Assembly: GCA_905221605.1 (NCBI GenBank)
Contig: CAJNDS010002157.1
Span: 918,001 to 982,000 of the forward strand
Direction of reading: 5' to 3'
DNA from: Symbiodinium natans
Lineage: Eukaryota; Sar; Dinophyceae; Suessiales; Symbiodiniaceae
DNA length: 64,000 nucleotides
A program made the position numbers and the translations under genes. Below the pieces are notes generated by a model. The model had not been told where the DNA came from. It did no database searches and was given only the letters and a program-made list of their open reading frames with translations. Positions 40,963 to 49,610 of this stretch are shown piece by piece. Every line of letters starts with the position of its first letter. The stretch's first letter is position 1.

Positions 40963-41050
40963 CCGATTCAAGCCTGATAGCCACTTCAGGGAGGCCTTTG
41001 CGGGTGGGCCCAGTGGTGCCCTGAAGCTCCAACATCACCAGGCTTATCAA
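40963..41050 (-). CDS. Exon-like island, LISLVMLELQGTTGPTRKGL frame
   Basis: Opens after GGTTTTAG; 29 codons ending PEVAIRLES. Confidence 0.45.
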
Positions 41051-41089
41051 CTAAAACCCCTGCAAAGAAGCCTTGGAGCCCTGAAGTGT

Positions 41090-41310
41090 AGGGTTTAGGG
41101 TTTAGGGTTTAGGGTTTAGGGTTTAGGGTTTAGGGTTTAGGGTTTAGGGGTTTAGGGGTTTAGGGGTTTAGGGGTTTAGGGGTTTAGGGGTTTAGGGGTT
41201 TAGGGGTGTAGGGGTGTAGGGGTTTAGGGGTTTAGGGGTTTAGGGGTTTAGGGGTTTAGGGGTTTAGGTTTAGGGTTTAGGGTTCGGGGTTTAGGGTTTA
41301 GGGTTTGGGG
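41090..41310 (+). repeat. TTTAGGG array switching to TTTAGGGG
   Basis: Seven 7-base units, then about 14 8-base units, then 7-base units again. Confidence 0.93.
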
Positions 41311-41326
41311 TTTGGAAAGCCTCTAA

Positions 41327-41418
41327 ACCCTAACTTTTCACAGGCACCGACTGTCACGCAACCAAGCAGCTGAGCGATGGCCACTTTCGAGTTGTTTGTG
41401 AAGATGAGCCACATCCTT
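41327..41418 (-). CDS. Exon-like island, RMWLIFTNNSKVAIAQLLGC frame
   Basis: Thirty codons ending VTVGACEKLG; G/C third positions favour this frame over two other open ones. Confidence 0.42.
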
Positions 41419-41609
41419 TGGGGGTTTGGGGTTTAAGCTTTAGGGTTTAGGGCTTAGGGTTTAGGTTTAGGGTTTACCACTCGGAGCTTTAGAGGCTAAA
41501 AGCGTTTAGGTTTCAGGGCTCGAGGGTCCTCTATGAATCGCCATGAAAGGAAGCTTCCTAAACCCTAAGCCCTGACCCCAAACCCTAAACCCTAAAATCC
41601 CCTTAAACC

Positions 41610-41760
41610 CTTCAGCCCACTAGCATCGGCCGAAGGCCATGTGAGGTCAGTGAGGTCATGTAGGCCTTCATCCCTTACCCCCGCAAGCTTCCAGACCCTT
41701 GGTCCTTAGCCCTGAAACCGCCAGAAAGGCACGCCGTAGGGCCTGCATTTTTGCAGGCAT
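41610..41760 (-). CDS. Candidate start exon with likely 1-base frameshift
   Basis: ATG opens MPAKMQALRRAFLAVSGLRT and GLEACGG. At a GGGGG run (about 41687) the good frame shifts to DEGLHDLTDLTWPSADASGL. One G fewer would join the two frames, so a homopolymer error or a mutation is likely. Confidence 0.45.
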
Positions 41761-41829
41761 GGGGTTTTTTAGGTGTTTTAAGGAAAATGAACGTGTTTTG
41801 ACGGTTCTTGCCAACCCCTCGAGGGTTTA

Positions 41830-42008
41830 ATCCCTTCCCCCTAAAATTAATACACCCTTAACATAACAAACCCTCTGGCCCCAAAACCCGGTCCGGCAGT
41901 CGCCCCTTTTAATATCTTTACAGAATTAGGGGGCGGCGAAGCCTGAAACTTATTAGGCCTAAAGCTTGAAACCTGATCTGGGGGGGGGGGGCCGTTTATA
42001 TTAGGGGG
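41830..42008. mobile_element. Foldback element family G, copy 3
   Basis: ATCCCTTCCCCCTAAAATTAAT and TATATTAGGGGGAAGGGAT are terminal inverted repeats. Confidence 0.7.
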
Positions 42009-42256
42009 AAGGGATCAGGCGAGAGGGCTGAGGGCTTAGTCCAACCACAGTGGCCCTCTGATTGCTCTTGACCAAACAAAAACAAAACCAAAAACACCCC
42101 CCAAAACCCAAAAACCTAAGAAACCTACACGCTAAACCCTGAAAACCCAAACCCCAAAACACCCAAACCCCAAGCCCCTAAACCCTCTGCGCCCTTTCTT
42201 TAATTGAATGGTTCATGGTGGGGAGAGCATGTGAAAATCAAATTCCTATTTCTTAC

Positions 42257-42300
42257 CGTGTTTGCCCTTGAAAATGCAAAACGTTAACCCAACTGTGACC
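42257..42300 (-). CDS. Short exon VTVGLTFCIFKGKH with GTAAGA donor
   Basis: Open to CACG|GTAAGA; the upstream edge touches a family D element. Confidence 0.35.
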
Positions 42301-42408
42301 CTAAGGGTCCATGTACTTATATAGTATACACTTGAGGGCCCTGAAGCTACTATATGGGAACCCCTTTTAGGCCCAAGTATATACTATACAGGTTCCTGGA
42401 CCCTTGGG
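42301..42408. mobile_element. Foldback element family D, copy 1
   Basis: CTAAGGGTCCATGTAC left and GTTCCTGGACCCTTGGG right, with an inner TATAGTATAC pair. Confidence 0.75.
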
Positions 42409-42491
42409 ATCAACCCTGAACCCTAAACCCTAAACCGTAAACCCTTCCTGGACCCTTAGGGAAAGAATTCAGGGGTACTGGAGTCTCCGGG

Positions 42492-42554
42492 TCAACTCCC
42501 GCGCCCTGTGGTCAGCCAAGCGTCGCCAAGGTGATAAAGGCGCATCCTGACAAA
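42492..42554 (-). CDS. Candidate last exon, FVRMRLYHLGDAWLTTGRGS then stop
   Basis: Opens after TCAACCAG; exactly 20 codons plus TGA in phase 0. Confidence 0.42.
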   Translation of the reverse strand, partial: FVRMRLYHLGDAWLTTGRGS

Positions 42555-42764
42555 CTGGTTGAAAGGGGTTTGGGGTTTAGGGTTTAGGGTTTAGGGTTTG
42601 GGGTTAAGGGTTTAGAGTTTGGGGTTTAGGGTTTAGGGTTTAGGGTTTAGGGTTTGGGGTTTGGGGTCGAGGGTCTTAGGGGCTTAGGGTGTAGAGGGGC
42701 CCGAAGATATCTAAGCCCTAAACCCTGTCTAGCCGTGTAAGATTACACCCTAAACCCTCAACCC

Positions 42765-42933
42765 TCAACCGTAAATGTAGCAGATAACGGTGCCCTTTTG
42801 GGGGTTGTTTTTTTGGTGGGGTTGAACAAATCGACCGGTGGGCTGGCCTTGGACGATCTGGGCCACGTTCCGCGCATCGGTCCAGTCGATCATGTCGGTG
42901 CACTGCTCTACCTGAGCCGGACCCGATTGTTTT
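42765..42933 (-). CDS. 55-codon exon, QCTDMIDWTDARNVAQIVQG
   Basis: Opens after ACTTGTTAG; one base plus 55 codons from KQSGPAQVEQ to KGTVICYIYG and TGA. No telomere units inside, excellent codon use. Among the most convincing coding blocks; I do not recognise the family. Confidence 0.58.
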
Positions 42934-43068
42934 CTAACAAGTTTAGGGGGCCTAGGGCTTAGGGCCTAGGGCTTAGGGCTTGGGGTGCAGGGTTTAGGGT
43001 TTAGGGGTGTAACCCTAGACACGAATATCATCGGCTGCAGGGCTTTATGTGGGGAGTCTGGTCGTCGA

Positions 43069-43720
43069 GGCCATATAACTTGGGTTCGGCCGGTCCACAC
43101 TAACAGTCACCACCAGCAGACCCAAAAATAAAAGCACCCGGTAAATGCCAAAAAATTGACTGAGATTCCTGCTATTCCTGGTGCTATTCCTGGTGCTATT
43201 TCTGGTGCTATTTCTGGTGCATTTTTTTGTGCTATTCCTGGTGCTATTTCTGGTGCTATTTTTTGTGCTATTGTTTGTGCTATTTCTGGTGCTGGTGCTA
43301 TTGTGTTGTGCTATGTGCTATTTCTGGTGCTATTTCTGGTGCTGTTGCTGGTGCTATGTGACTAACAATCACCATCAGCAGACCCACAAAAAACAGCACC
43401 CGGTAAATGCTAAGCTGATAAAATTGACTGGGATTCCTGGTGCTATTTCTGGTGCTATTGTTTGTGCTATTTCTGGTGCTATTTTTTGTGCTATTCCTGG
43501 CGCTATTTCAGGTGCTATTTTTTGTGCTATTGTTTGTGCTATTTCTGGTGCTATTTCTGCTGCTATGTGACTAACAGTCACCACCAGCAGACCCACAAAA
43601 ATAAGCACCCGGTAAATGCTAAAATTGACTGGGATTCCTGGTGCTATTTTTGGCCTGTGTGTTATAAGGCCACGGCGTTATTTGACTGTTAGTGTGGACC
43701 GGCCGAACCCAACATATAAC
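43069..43720. mobile_element. TIR element with 12-base minisatellite
   Basis: GGGTTCGGCCGGTCCACACT (43082 on) and its complement (ending 43712) bound the element. Inside are three direct units, each starting at a TAACAGTCACCACCAGCAGA-like block (43101, 43363, 43574), followed by tandem GGTGCTATTTCT. The repetitive frames on both strands are low-complexity, not genes. Confidence 0.8.
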
Positions 43721-43944
43721 CCCTGCAGCCTACACAATTCAAAGCTTGGGGCTTCGGGGTTTAGGAAGTTACCAATATAGGAAGCTTTAGGCTCAGGGCA
43801 TAGGCAGCCAATGGGCTTGAGGTTTAGGAAGTTTAGGGCTAAAAGCCTGGGAAGCTTTTGGCTGAAGGTTTGGGAAGTTAGGGCTTGGGAGGGATCAGGA
43901 TCGCCCGCACCCCCGACGCTCGAACAGGGTTTAAGGTTCAGGGC

Positions 43945-44219
43945 TTAGGGTGTGAAATCCCGCCACGGGATGTCAAGGATGCATATGTCGAAGCGCGGGT
44001 CGGACGTGGCTCCTCCGGCCAACAATTGGTGGCGTCTGCTGTGTGGTAAAGCTGTCCGAGCTAATCCTGTGCGCCTCGTAGACAGCTTCTTTGGAGTAGA
44101 GGTGTGCCACCCACTCCGCTTTCACACGCCTTTTTCTCCAAGGCTCGTTTCATCCGAGCAGCAACAGTGAGCTCCCCTGCGAACGGATCGAACACTCTCA
44201 AGACGTCCTTGGTTCCATG
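43945..44219 (-). CDS. Coding block with DPFAG and FDICILDIPW motifs
   Basis: One minus frame (44061-44219) reads KDVLRVFDPFAGELTVAARM then KRALEKKACESGVGG. A second frame (43945 to about 44110) ends LLAGGATSDPRFDICILDIP then WRDFTP. DPFAG resembles the cofactor loop of some DNA/RNA methyltransferases, and FDxxxxDxPW resembles the DPPW motif of adenine methyltransferases, but with Ile for Pro and in another frame. The function is only suggested. Confidence 0.4.
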
Positions 44220-44220
44220 T

Positions 44221-44316
44221 GGGTGGTTGTCAAAATTCCCTTATTGGATCCCCATTATAATACGGCACCTAATATTTAGGGTACCCAAAAAGAGACCATA
44301 ATTTTGACAACCACCC
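44221..44316. mobile_element. Intact 96-base foldback element F with ATGT duplication
   Basis: Perfect 17-base termini GGGTGGTTGTCAAAATT / complement, flanked by direct ATGT at 44217-44220 and 44317-44320, a likely target-site duplication. Confidence 0.85.
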
Positions 44317-44373
44317 ATGTAGTAAGCACCTTTGCCACGGGGTCTCGTATGCATTGCCGGCGTGCGTCCTTAC

Positions 44374-44456
44374 CCTTCCCCACACACTCTGCTTGTGAGT
44401 GTTGGGGCGGCAGGGGGTGGGCATAATGACCAGGAAATAAGGTCATTCACATAGGG
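44374..44456 (-). CDS. Exon YVNDLISWSLCPPPAAPTLT with GTAAGG donor
   Basis: About 28 codons ending SRVCGE at GG|GTAAGG. Confidence 0.42.
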
Positions 44457-44521
44457 TTTAGGGTTTAGGGTTTAGGGTTTAGGGTTTAGGGTTCAGGGTT
44501 TAGGGTTTAGGGTTTAGGGTT

Positions 44522-44590
44522 GTGGGTTTGCGGCGCCACACACCGAGAGGCCTGTAGGCGGCGCAGGTATGAGAGGTTGCTGGTGGCGTC
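44522..44590 (-). CDS. Exon-like island, DATSNLSYLRRLQASRC frame
   Basis: Opens after CGTTTGCAG in phase 0. The frame is also open upstream to 44633 (PRIQLLWFPRRLQ). SNLSYLRRL faintly resembles a stretch of RNA polymerase beta-type subunits (LSHLRR), too short to rely on. Confidence 0.45.
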
Positions 44591-44679
44591 CTGCAAACGG
44601 CGCGGGAACCAAAGGAGTTGGATCCTGGGGTAAAGACAGGGCTCAGGGTTTAGGGGTCAGGTGTCAGGTTCAGGATATA

Positions 44680-44775
44680 TATAGAAAAATATACATTATA
44701 TATATATATATGTATATGTATATGTATATGGATATGTATAGGTATATGTGCATGTATTGTCTATTTATTTAACTC
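44680..44775. repeat. TA/GTATAT microsatellite
   Basis: Simple repeat; the plus-strand Tyr/Met frame over it is an artefact. Confidence 0.85.
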
Positions 44776-45104
44776 ATCATACGACATCAAGTTTCATGTC
44801 TATACACACCTGCACAATATAGATATAGATGTCGATATAGATATCCTTACTTGTTCAGTTACGACCGAGGGCTTAGAGTAGAACCCCGGACCTCCCTGAG
44901 CCAGAGGCCCCTGGGAATGCGGCTCCTCAAGCCCTCAGCGGGTGTAGGGTTTATAGAGAGTTTGGGCTTTACAGGGTTGAGGGCTTTAGGGTTTACAGGG
45001 TTTATATAGGGTTTCATAGAGGGGTCGGGGTTATAGAGAGTGTAGGGTTTGGAACTGGCGGTTATGTGTCAGGGTCGAAGGTAGCTACCGACTGTTAGTG
45101 TCGG

Positions 45105-45105
<1 letters not shown>

Positions 45106-45136
<31 letters not shown>
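45106..45136 (+). repeat. Run of 31 G
   Basis: Uninterrupted homopolymer; the length is likely uncertain in the assembly. Confidence 0.9.
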
Positions 45137-45161
45137 CTCCAAATTTACGAAGCCCTAAACT

Positions 45162-45248
45162 CTACAAATTGAAGGGCTTGCTGGGTGTACAGGCACGAGG
45201 ATGCGTCGCATTCGAGCCTTCGCCTGCTCCTGCCAAGGCCTTCCTCTT
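45162..45248 (-). CDS. Candidate last exon, KALAGAGEGSNATHPRACTP then stop
   Basis: Opens after TATCCTAG; exactly 28 codons plus TAG. In phase with the block at 45288 if a 39-base GT-AG intron is removed. Confidence 0.47.
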   Translation of the reverse strand, partial: KRKALAGAGEGSNATHPRACTPSKPFNL

Positions 45249-45287
45249 CTAGGATACCCAAGAGCCCAGGGTGGAAACCGTTCTTAC

Positions 45288-45378
45288 CAGGTCAGTTAAG
45301 GTTTCCCAAAACCTCCCCCCCGAAGGGATATCCCAACTATTCCCTACGCACCACTCTCTGACTCTTGGGGAGTATCCA
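45288..45378 (-). CDS. Exon VGNSWDIPSGGRFWETLTDL with GTAAGA donor
   Basis: Thirty codons (from GYSPRVREWC) end at CTG|GTAAGA; an ATT microsatellite lies upstream. Confidence 0.47.
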
Positions 45379-45379
45379 T

Positions 45380-45520
45380 TATTATTATTATTATATTTAT
45401 TATTATTTGATTATATTATTATTATTATTATTATTATTAGTATTGTTATTATTATATTTATTATTATATTTATTATTATTATTATTATTAGTATTGTTAT
45501 TATTATTTGTTTTGTTTTTT
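45380..45520. repeat. ATT/TTA microsatellite
   Basis: Trinucleotide repeat with small interruptions, ending in T and G runs. Confidence 0.9.
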
Positions 45521-45545
45521 TTTTTGGGGGGGAGGGTTCGAGGAC

Positions 45546-45688
45546 CTGTGACACTAGGTCCTGAATGGTCGCCAGAGCCTGCGCCAGGCGGTCTTGCTCC
45601 ACCTCGGAGAAAAGGGCATGGGGAGCAGCCTGTCTGACAGTTTGTACAGTTCTCCTCGTAAACTGGTGCCTTGGAGTCTCAGCAACTT
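45546..45688 (-). CDS. 47-codon coiled-coil exon, SEVEQDRLAQALATIQDLVS
   Basis: Opens after CTTAAG with VAETPRHQFTRRTVQTVRQA and closes at CAG|GTCCTC. The C-terminal half is a clear helix with G/C-ending codons. Well supported as coding. Confidence 0.55.
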
Positions 45689-45721
45689 AAGGTGACCCCT
45701 TAGCACCCAAGTGCATCCTAA

Positions 45722-45793
45722 ACCTCAGACTGAAACAGGAGCCCGGTTGAGCCCCTAGGACCTCAAGTGCCGACTGTGGCATGTCGGATGAGG
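45722..45793 (-). CDS. Exon-like island, SDMPQSALEVLGAQPGSCFS frame
   Basis: About 23 codons before the array. Confidence 0.38.
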
Positions 45794-45977
45794 CTCTAGG
45801 TTTGGGGTTTCGGGTTTAGGGTTTAGGGGTAATGGTGGTTGGAGGTCTTGCGGAATAGATTGGTGGTTAGGGGTTTGGGGGTTGGGATTTGGGCTTTAGG
45901 GCTCTTTAGGGTTCTTGGGGTTTAGGGTTTCGAGGTTTTGGGATTGGTGGGTTGGGATTTCGGGTGCCCCTAAACCC

Positions 45978-46088
45978 TGCACGTCACTGCTCGCACCGTG
46001 CCGTGCCACCTCCATTGCATGGAATTGCGTCATGGCCTCCAGAACCACTTGCCACTTTCCTGGGCGTACGTGAATTACATTACGTGAA
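45978..46088 (-). CDS. Exon-like island, RNVIHVRPGKWQVVLEAMTQ frame
   Basis: Thirty-six codons ending FHAMEVARHGASSDVQ at a GGTTTAGG donor-like repeat; good codon use. Confidence 0.5.
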
Positions 46089-46150
46089 GCCCTAAACCCT
46101 AAACCCGAAAGCCTAAACCCCAAACCCAAACCCTAAACTCTAAACCCTAG

Positions 46151-46219
46151 ATTCCTAGAATCCTAGAATACACAAGAGCACGATTCGGAAACCCTAACAC
46201 AGACGCAGCCCAGAAAGAG
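46151..46219 (-). CDS. Candidate last exon, GLLFLGCVCVRVSESCSCVF then stop
   Basis: Twenty Cys-rich codons plus TAG. Confidence 0.35.
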
Positions 46220-46493
46220 CAGACCCCCTAAACTCAAAACCCTAAACCCTACACCCTAAACCCTAAACTCAAAACCCTCAAGCCTAACTCTCACCCTGGG
46301 GTGTCGGATTCGGGGTTTAGGGTTTAGGGTTTAGGGTTTAGGGTTTAGGGTTTAGGGTTTAGGGTTTAGGGTTTAGGGTTTAGGGTTTAGGGTTTAGGGT
46401 TTAGGCTTTAGGCTTTAGGGTTTAGGGCTTAAGGCTTAGGGCTTAGGGCTTAGGGCTTAGGAACCCCGAAACGCAACAGATGCTACTCCTCAC

Positions 46494-46634
46494 CGTGGCT
46501 CCACCCCAAGACAGCGCGTTGCGCTGGCGGTGCACAGGCAGGTGGCCCTTCGCAACCGAGCAGGTCTGAGCCAGGCACTGCGAGCGAGAGCGGCTGCAGC
46601 ATCGAGCTTTTGGTCTGAGTCTTGCGGCCTTCAT
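46494..46634 (-). CDS. Candidate first exon, MKAARLRPKARCCSRSRSQC, 47 codons
   Basis: ATG to a GTGAGG donor is exactly 47 codons in phase 0, basic and Cys-rich, ending NALSWGGAT. The basic N-terminus could be a targeting or nucleic-acid-binding region. Confidence 0.52.
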
Positions 46635-46912
46635 ACCCTAAAACCCTAAACCCTAAACCCTAAACCCTAAAACCCAAAAAAAACCTAAACCCTAATGCTG
46701 CAGAATCAGCTGCAGGCTCGGGTGTTCGATCTTCGCGCCTGAAGGTTTAGGGGTGAAGGGCCTCCGCGGCACGCCTGAAATCGTCTAAGCCCTCAGCCCT
46801 CTAGACCCCTAAACCCTGAATCCCCCTCAACCCTGAACCCTAAACCCTAAAAACCCTAAACCCTAAACCCTAAACCCTGAATATAGGGTTCTTCAGGGAA
46901 GGGGGGGTTCAT

Positions 46913-46947
<35 letters not shown>
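46913..46947 (+). repeat. Run of 35 G
   Basis: The longest homopolymer in the window. Confidence 0.9.
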
Positions 46948-47036
46948 CGGGAAGCTCAGGGAAGTTTTAGGGAGTAGTGGTATTCGGGAACCTTGAGTTA
47001 CATACCCCCCTTGAACCCCCATCAAAACTAAACCCT

Positions 47037-47100
47037 AAGAACCCTTCTGAACCGTGACTTCAAAAATTGTGAGCTTCTCCCGGGGGGCAGACCCAGGGTG
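47037..47100 (-). CDS. Candidate last exon, PGSAPREKLTIFEVTVQKGS then stop
   Basis: About 21 codons to TAG; other frames are open too. Confidence 0.33.
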
Positions 47101-47446
47101 CGGGTTGGGGAGGGTTCTGGTTTAGGGTTTGGGGTTGACAGTTTAGGGTTTAAGGGTTTCGGTGAGGCTTCCGGGGGCTTGGGGTTTAGGAAGTTTAGGG
47201 TTTAGGGTTTGGGGTTCGGGGTTTGGGATTTAGGGGTTTGGTGGTGGGGTGGGGCAGGGGGGCTTTGAGGAGAGAGCGCAGCTACTCGTCTGAAGCCACA
47301 GTCTGGGGTTACAACCTTAGGGCTCAGAACTTATGTAGGGCTTGCAATCTTAGGGCTTGGTTTAGGCTTAGGGTTTAGTGTTTAGGTTCAGGGCTTAGGG
47401 TCCCTAAACCCTAAACCCAAAAACCCTACACCACGAACAGCATAAA

Positions 47447-47549
47447 CTTGGGAAGTGCCCCCTTATACTAGCAGTCCTAAATAGGGATTGTAGCATCCCC
47501 TATTGCAAACCCCAATAAAAGACCGTTCGTATAAGGGGGAACATCCCAA
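47447..47549. mobile_element. Foldback element family B, copy 4
   Basis: CTTGGGAAGTGCCCCCTTATA left and TATAAGGGGGAACATCCCAA right. Confidence 0.8.
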
Positions 47550-47585
47550 ACAAACAACCTAAACCCATCATGGGCCAACTGCCAC

Positions 47586-47631
47586 CTGAGTGAGAGTTGT
47601 CGTGCAGGACCTGCGTGAATGCGCACTGGTC
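47586..47631 (-). CDS. Exon DQCAFTQVLHDNSHS with both splice sites
   Basis: Acceptor CCGTGCAG and donor CAG|GTGGCA enclose 15 codons plus one base with strong third-position G/C. Confidence 0.47.
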
Positions 47632-47805
47632 CTGCACGGGGCCAAACCCCTAAACCCCCTAAGCCCCCTATTTCCCTAAGCCCCTACCCCCTAAACCCTT
47701 AAACCGAAACCCCGAAACCCCGCAACCCCCCCCCCCCCCCCCCAAAAAAAAAAAAAACTGTAAACCCCCAACGCTCACATGCTAAACGATCTTAGAGTTC
47801 AGGGT

Positions 47806-48015
47806 TTAGGGTTGAAATCTCGTTTTGAGGAAGTTTCGGTGGCGGGGGTACCCCCGGATTAAGGTAATTTCCTCAGTAGCCGGGAAGAACGACGAAACAA
47901 CAGCTTTGGCTTGCTGGGTCTGAAGTTCATAAGCGGTCCTGAAACCCTTAACCCTAAAAACCAGTGAGGGAGCGGACGTCAGCGGCTTGAGCTTGTTAAT
48001 GATGTGGGCCTCCAC
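47806..48015 (-). CDS. 69-codon open block, probably two exons
   Basis: VEAHIINKLKPLTSAPSL and TAYELQTQQAKAVVSSFFPA both look coding. A telomere-like stretch (GTTTTTAGGGTTAAGGGTTT then CAG) lies between them, open in frame but also usable as a 23-base GT-AG intron. Confidence 0.5.
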   Translation of the reverse strand: MEAHIINKLKPLTSAPSLVFRVKGFRTAYELQTQQAKAVVSSFFPATEEITLIRGYPRHRNFLKTRFQP

Positions 48016-48134
48016 ACCCCGACCCCCCCCCCCCCCACGCGCCCTGCCATGTTTTTCGTTTTGTTAATTTTGTTCACCGTCTTTCCGCCCGAACTCCAAA
48101 AGGCTTGAGGGTTTGGGGTTTAGGGCGTTAAGGC

Positions 48135-48252
48135 TTGCAGTTTACGGTAATGACTGGAACTGACGCTGCAACTGGACCCTGCACCCCAAGGTGACAGCGC
48201 ATCCTCGCCGAGAAAATGCAGCATTCTGTTGAAGAGGTCCTCAGATGACAAG
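48135..48252 (-). CDS. Exon-like island, SSEDLFNRMLHFLGEDALSP frame
   Basis: About 39 codons, continuing WGAGSSCSVSSSHYRK. Good codon use. Confidence 0.5.
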
Positions 48253-48269
48253 GGTTCAGGGTTTAGGGT

Positions 48270-48361
48270 GACACTATGCTGAACTGTACCCTTGCAAAAA
48301 AATATACTCTTAGCTGTTGCTTAGGGATTCGACTGGGAAAAATCTGTTTGCAAGTACCCCT
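48270..48361 (-). CDS. Exon-like island, GTCKQIFPSRIPKQQLRVYF frame
   Basis: Opens after TTACCTTAG; about 30 codons to the array. Confidence 0.42.
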
Positions 48362-48581
48362 AAGGTAACAAAGGCTTGTAGGCCTGCGAGCTTGGGTTTT
48401 TGAGGGTTGTAAGACGTTTGCAGGTAGTTTAGGAGGGTTTAGGGTGGTTTAGGGTTTAGGGTTTAGGGTTTAGGGTTTAGGGTTTAGGGTTTAGGGTTTA
48501 GGGTTTAGGGTTTAGGGTTTACGGGAACAGTCGTAACGATTTACTTCAGGGTTTAGGGCTTAGGGCTTAGTAAGGCTCAGG

Positions 48582-48642
48582 GCTTAGGAGGTCTCTCCGT
48601 CAACGCCGAGTTCGCAGAGGCCACGGGGCCCACCCCAGACAT
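48582..48642 (-). CDS. Frame starting MSGVGPVASANSALTERPPK
   Basis: ATG beside a TTTAGGG array, G/C-rich codons; possible first exon. Confidence 0.38.
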
Positions 48643-48904
48643 GTTTAGGGTTTAGGGTTTAGGGTTTAGGGTTTAGCTGCCGGAGGTTGGCTTCTGGGTA
48701 TAGAAGTCGAAACCCGAAACCCGAAACCCGAAGAACCCTCAACCCGAAGAACTCCAAACCCGAAACCCTAAACCACCCCAAACCCTGAACCCTCAATCTC
48801 AAACCCGAAGCCCCAAATCCCAGCTTGCTCTTTTGCTTACTTAAGAACCTTGGTGAATGAGGCGAGGGTCCATAGACAGAATGTGCAGACAAGTAGGTTC
48901 GGGG

Positions 48905-49050
48905 CTCAAAGGTAGGGTAGGGTTTAGGGTTTAGGGTTTAGGGTTTAGGGTTTAGGGTTTAGGGTTTAGGGTTTAGGGTTTAGGGTTTAGGGTTTAGGGT
49001 TTAGGGTTTAGGGTTTAGGGTTTAGGGTTTAGTGTTTAGGGTCTAGGGTC
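48905..49050 (+). repeat. TTTAGGG array, about 20 units
   Basis: Ends in three homogenised TCTAGGG units. Confidence 0.95.
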
Positions 49051-49057
49051 TAGGGTC

Positions 49058-49161
49058 TAGGGGCTCGCTGGACATCAGCCGCGTGGCCGTCGAGAAGTTC
49101 TCCAGGGGTAGCAGGAAGCTCCTGTCCGGATGGTGCTCGTGGAAGTTGAGCATGGCCTCGG
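49058..49161 (-). CDS. Exon-like island, AEAMLNFHEHHPDRSFLLPL frame
   Basis: Opens after AATCCAG; 34 codons ending ENFSTATRLMSSEP. The plus strand is also open, but codon use favours minus. Confidence 0.5.
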
Positions 49162-49380
49162 CTGGATTCTACATGGAGGTTCATGACACGGGTTCTACAG
49201 GTAGGGTTTAGGGTTTAGGGTTTAGGGTTTAGGGTTTAGGGTTTAGGGTTTAGGGTTTAGGGTTTAGGGTTTAGGGGTTAGGGGTTAGAGTTTAGGGTTT
49301 AGGTATGGGGGCTTAATATGGACCTAAAGGGCTCTGAAGTATCGGTATATAAGGGGGCCCCCTTCTAAGGGCCCGTATTC

Positions 49381-49398
49381 AGGGACCATGTAACTACC
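49381..49398. mobile_element. Terminus of a family E element
   Basis: AGGGACCATGTAACTACC is the complement of the family start; the rest of the copy (from about 49312) is diverged. Confidence 0.5.
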
Positions 49399-49538
49399 TT
49401 AAGAAGGGATGGGGGTCCCAGGGGTATGTAACCCAAGGTTCGCGCATACTCCCCACTGATACCTAAGACTCCCTAAGCTTCCCTAAGGTTCGGGATGAGG
49501 GATGCATGAGGATTTACAAGATCAACGTCCGTAACGGC

Positions 49539-49610
49539 TTAGAAAGGAGCTGTTAGGGTTGCACCTTGAAGGGACAATAAATTCCAGAATTCCCCGTGCA
49601 CACTCCCGAA
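49539..49610 (-). CDS. Candidate last exon, GEFWNLLSLQGATLTAPF then stop
   Basis: About 23 codons (from GSVH) to TAA. Confidence 0.38.
   Translation of the reverse strand, partial: FGSVHGEFWNLLSLQGATLTAPF

Noticed and set aside
43156-43570. Hydrophobic repeat protein (AISGAI or LVLFLVLF types)
   Set aside because: All frames of the 12-base minisatellite are open; no non-repetitive coding sequence.
44522-44633. RNA polymerase second-largest subunit
   Set aside because: Similarity rests on about nine residues (SNLSYLRRL); not enough to name it.
45271-45637. Ile/Tyr/Leu-rich membrane proteins on plus strand
   Set aside because: Produced by the ATT microsatellite; the supported coding blocks are on minus.
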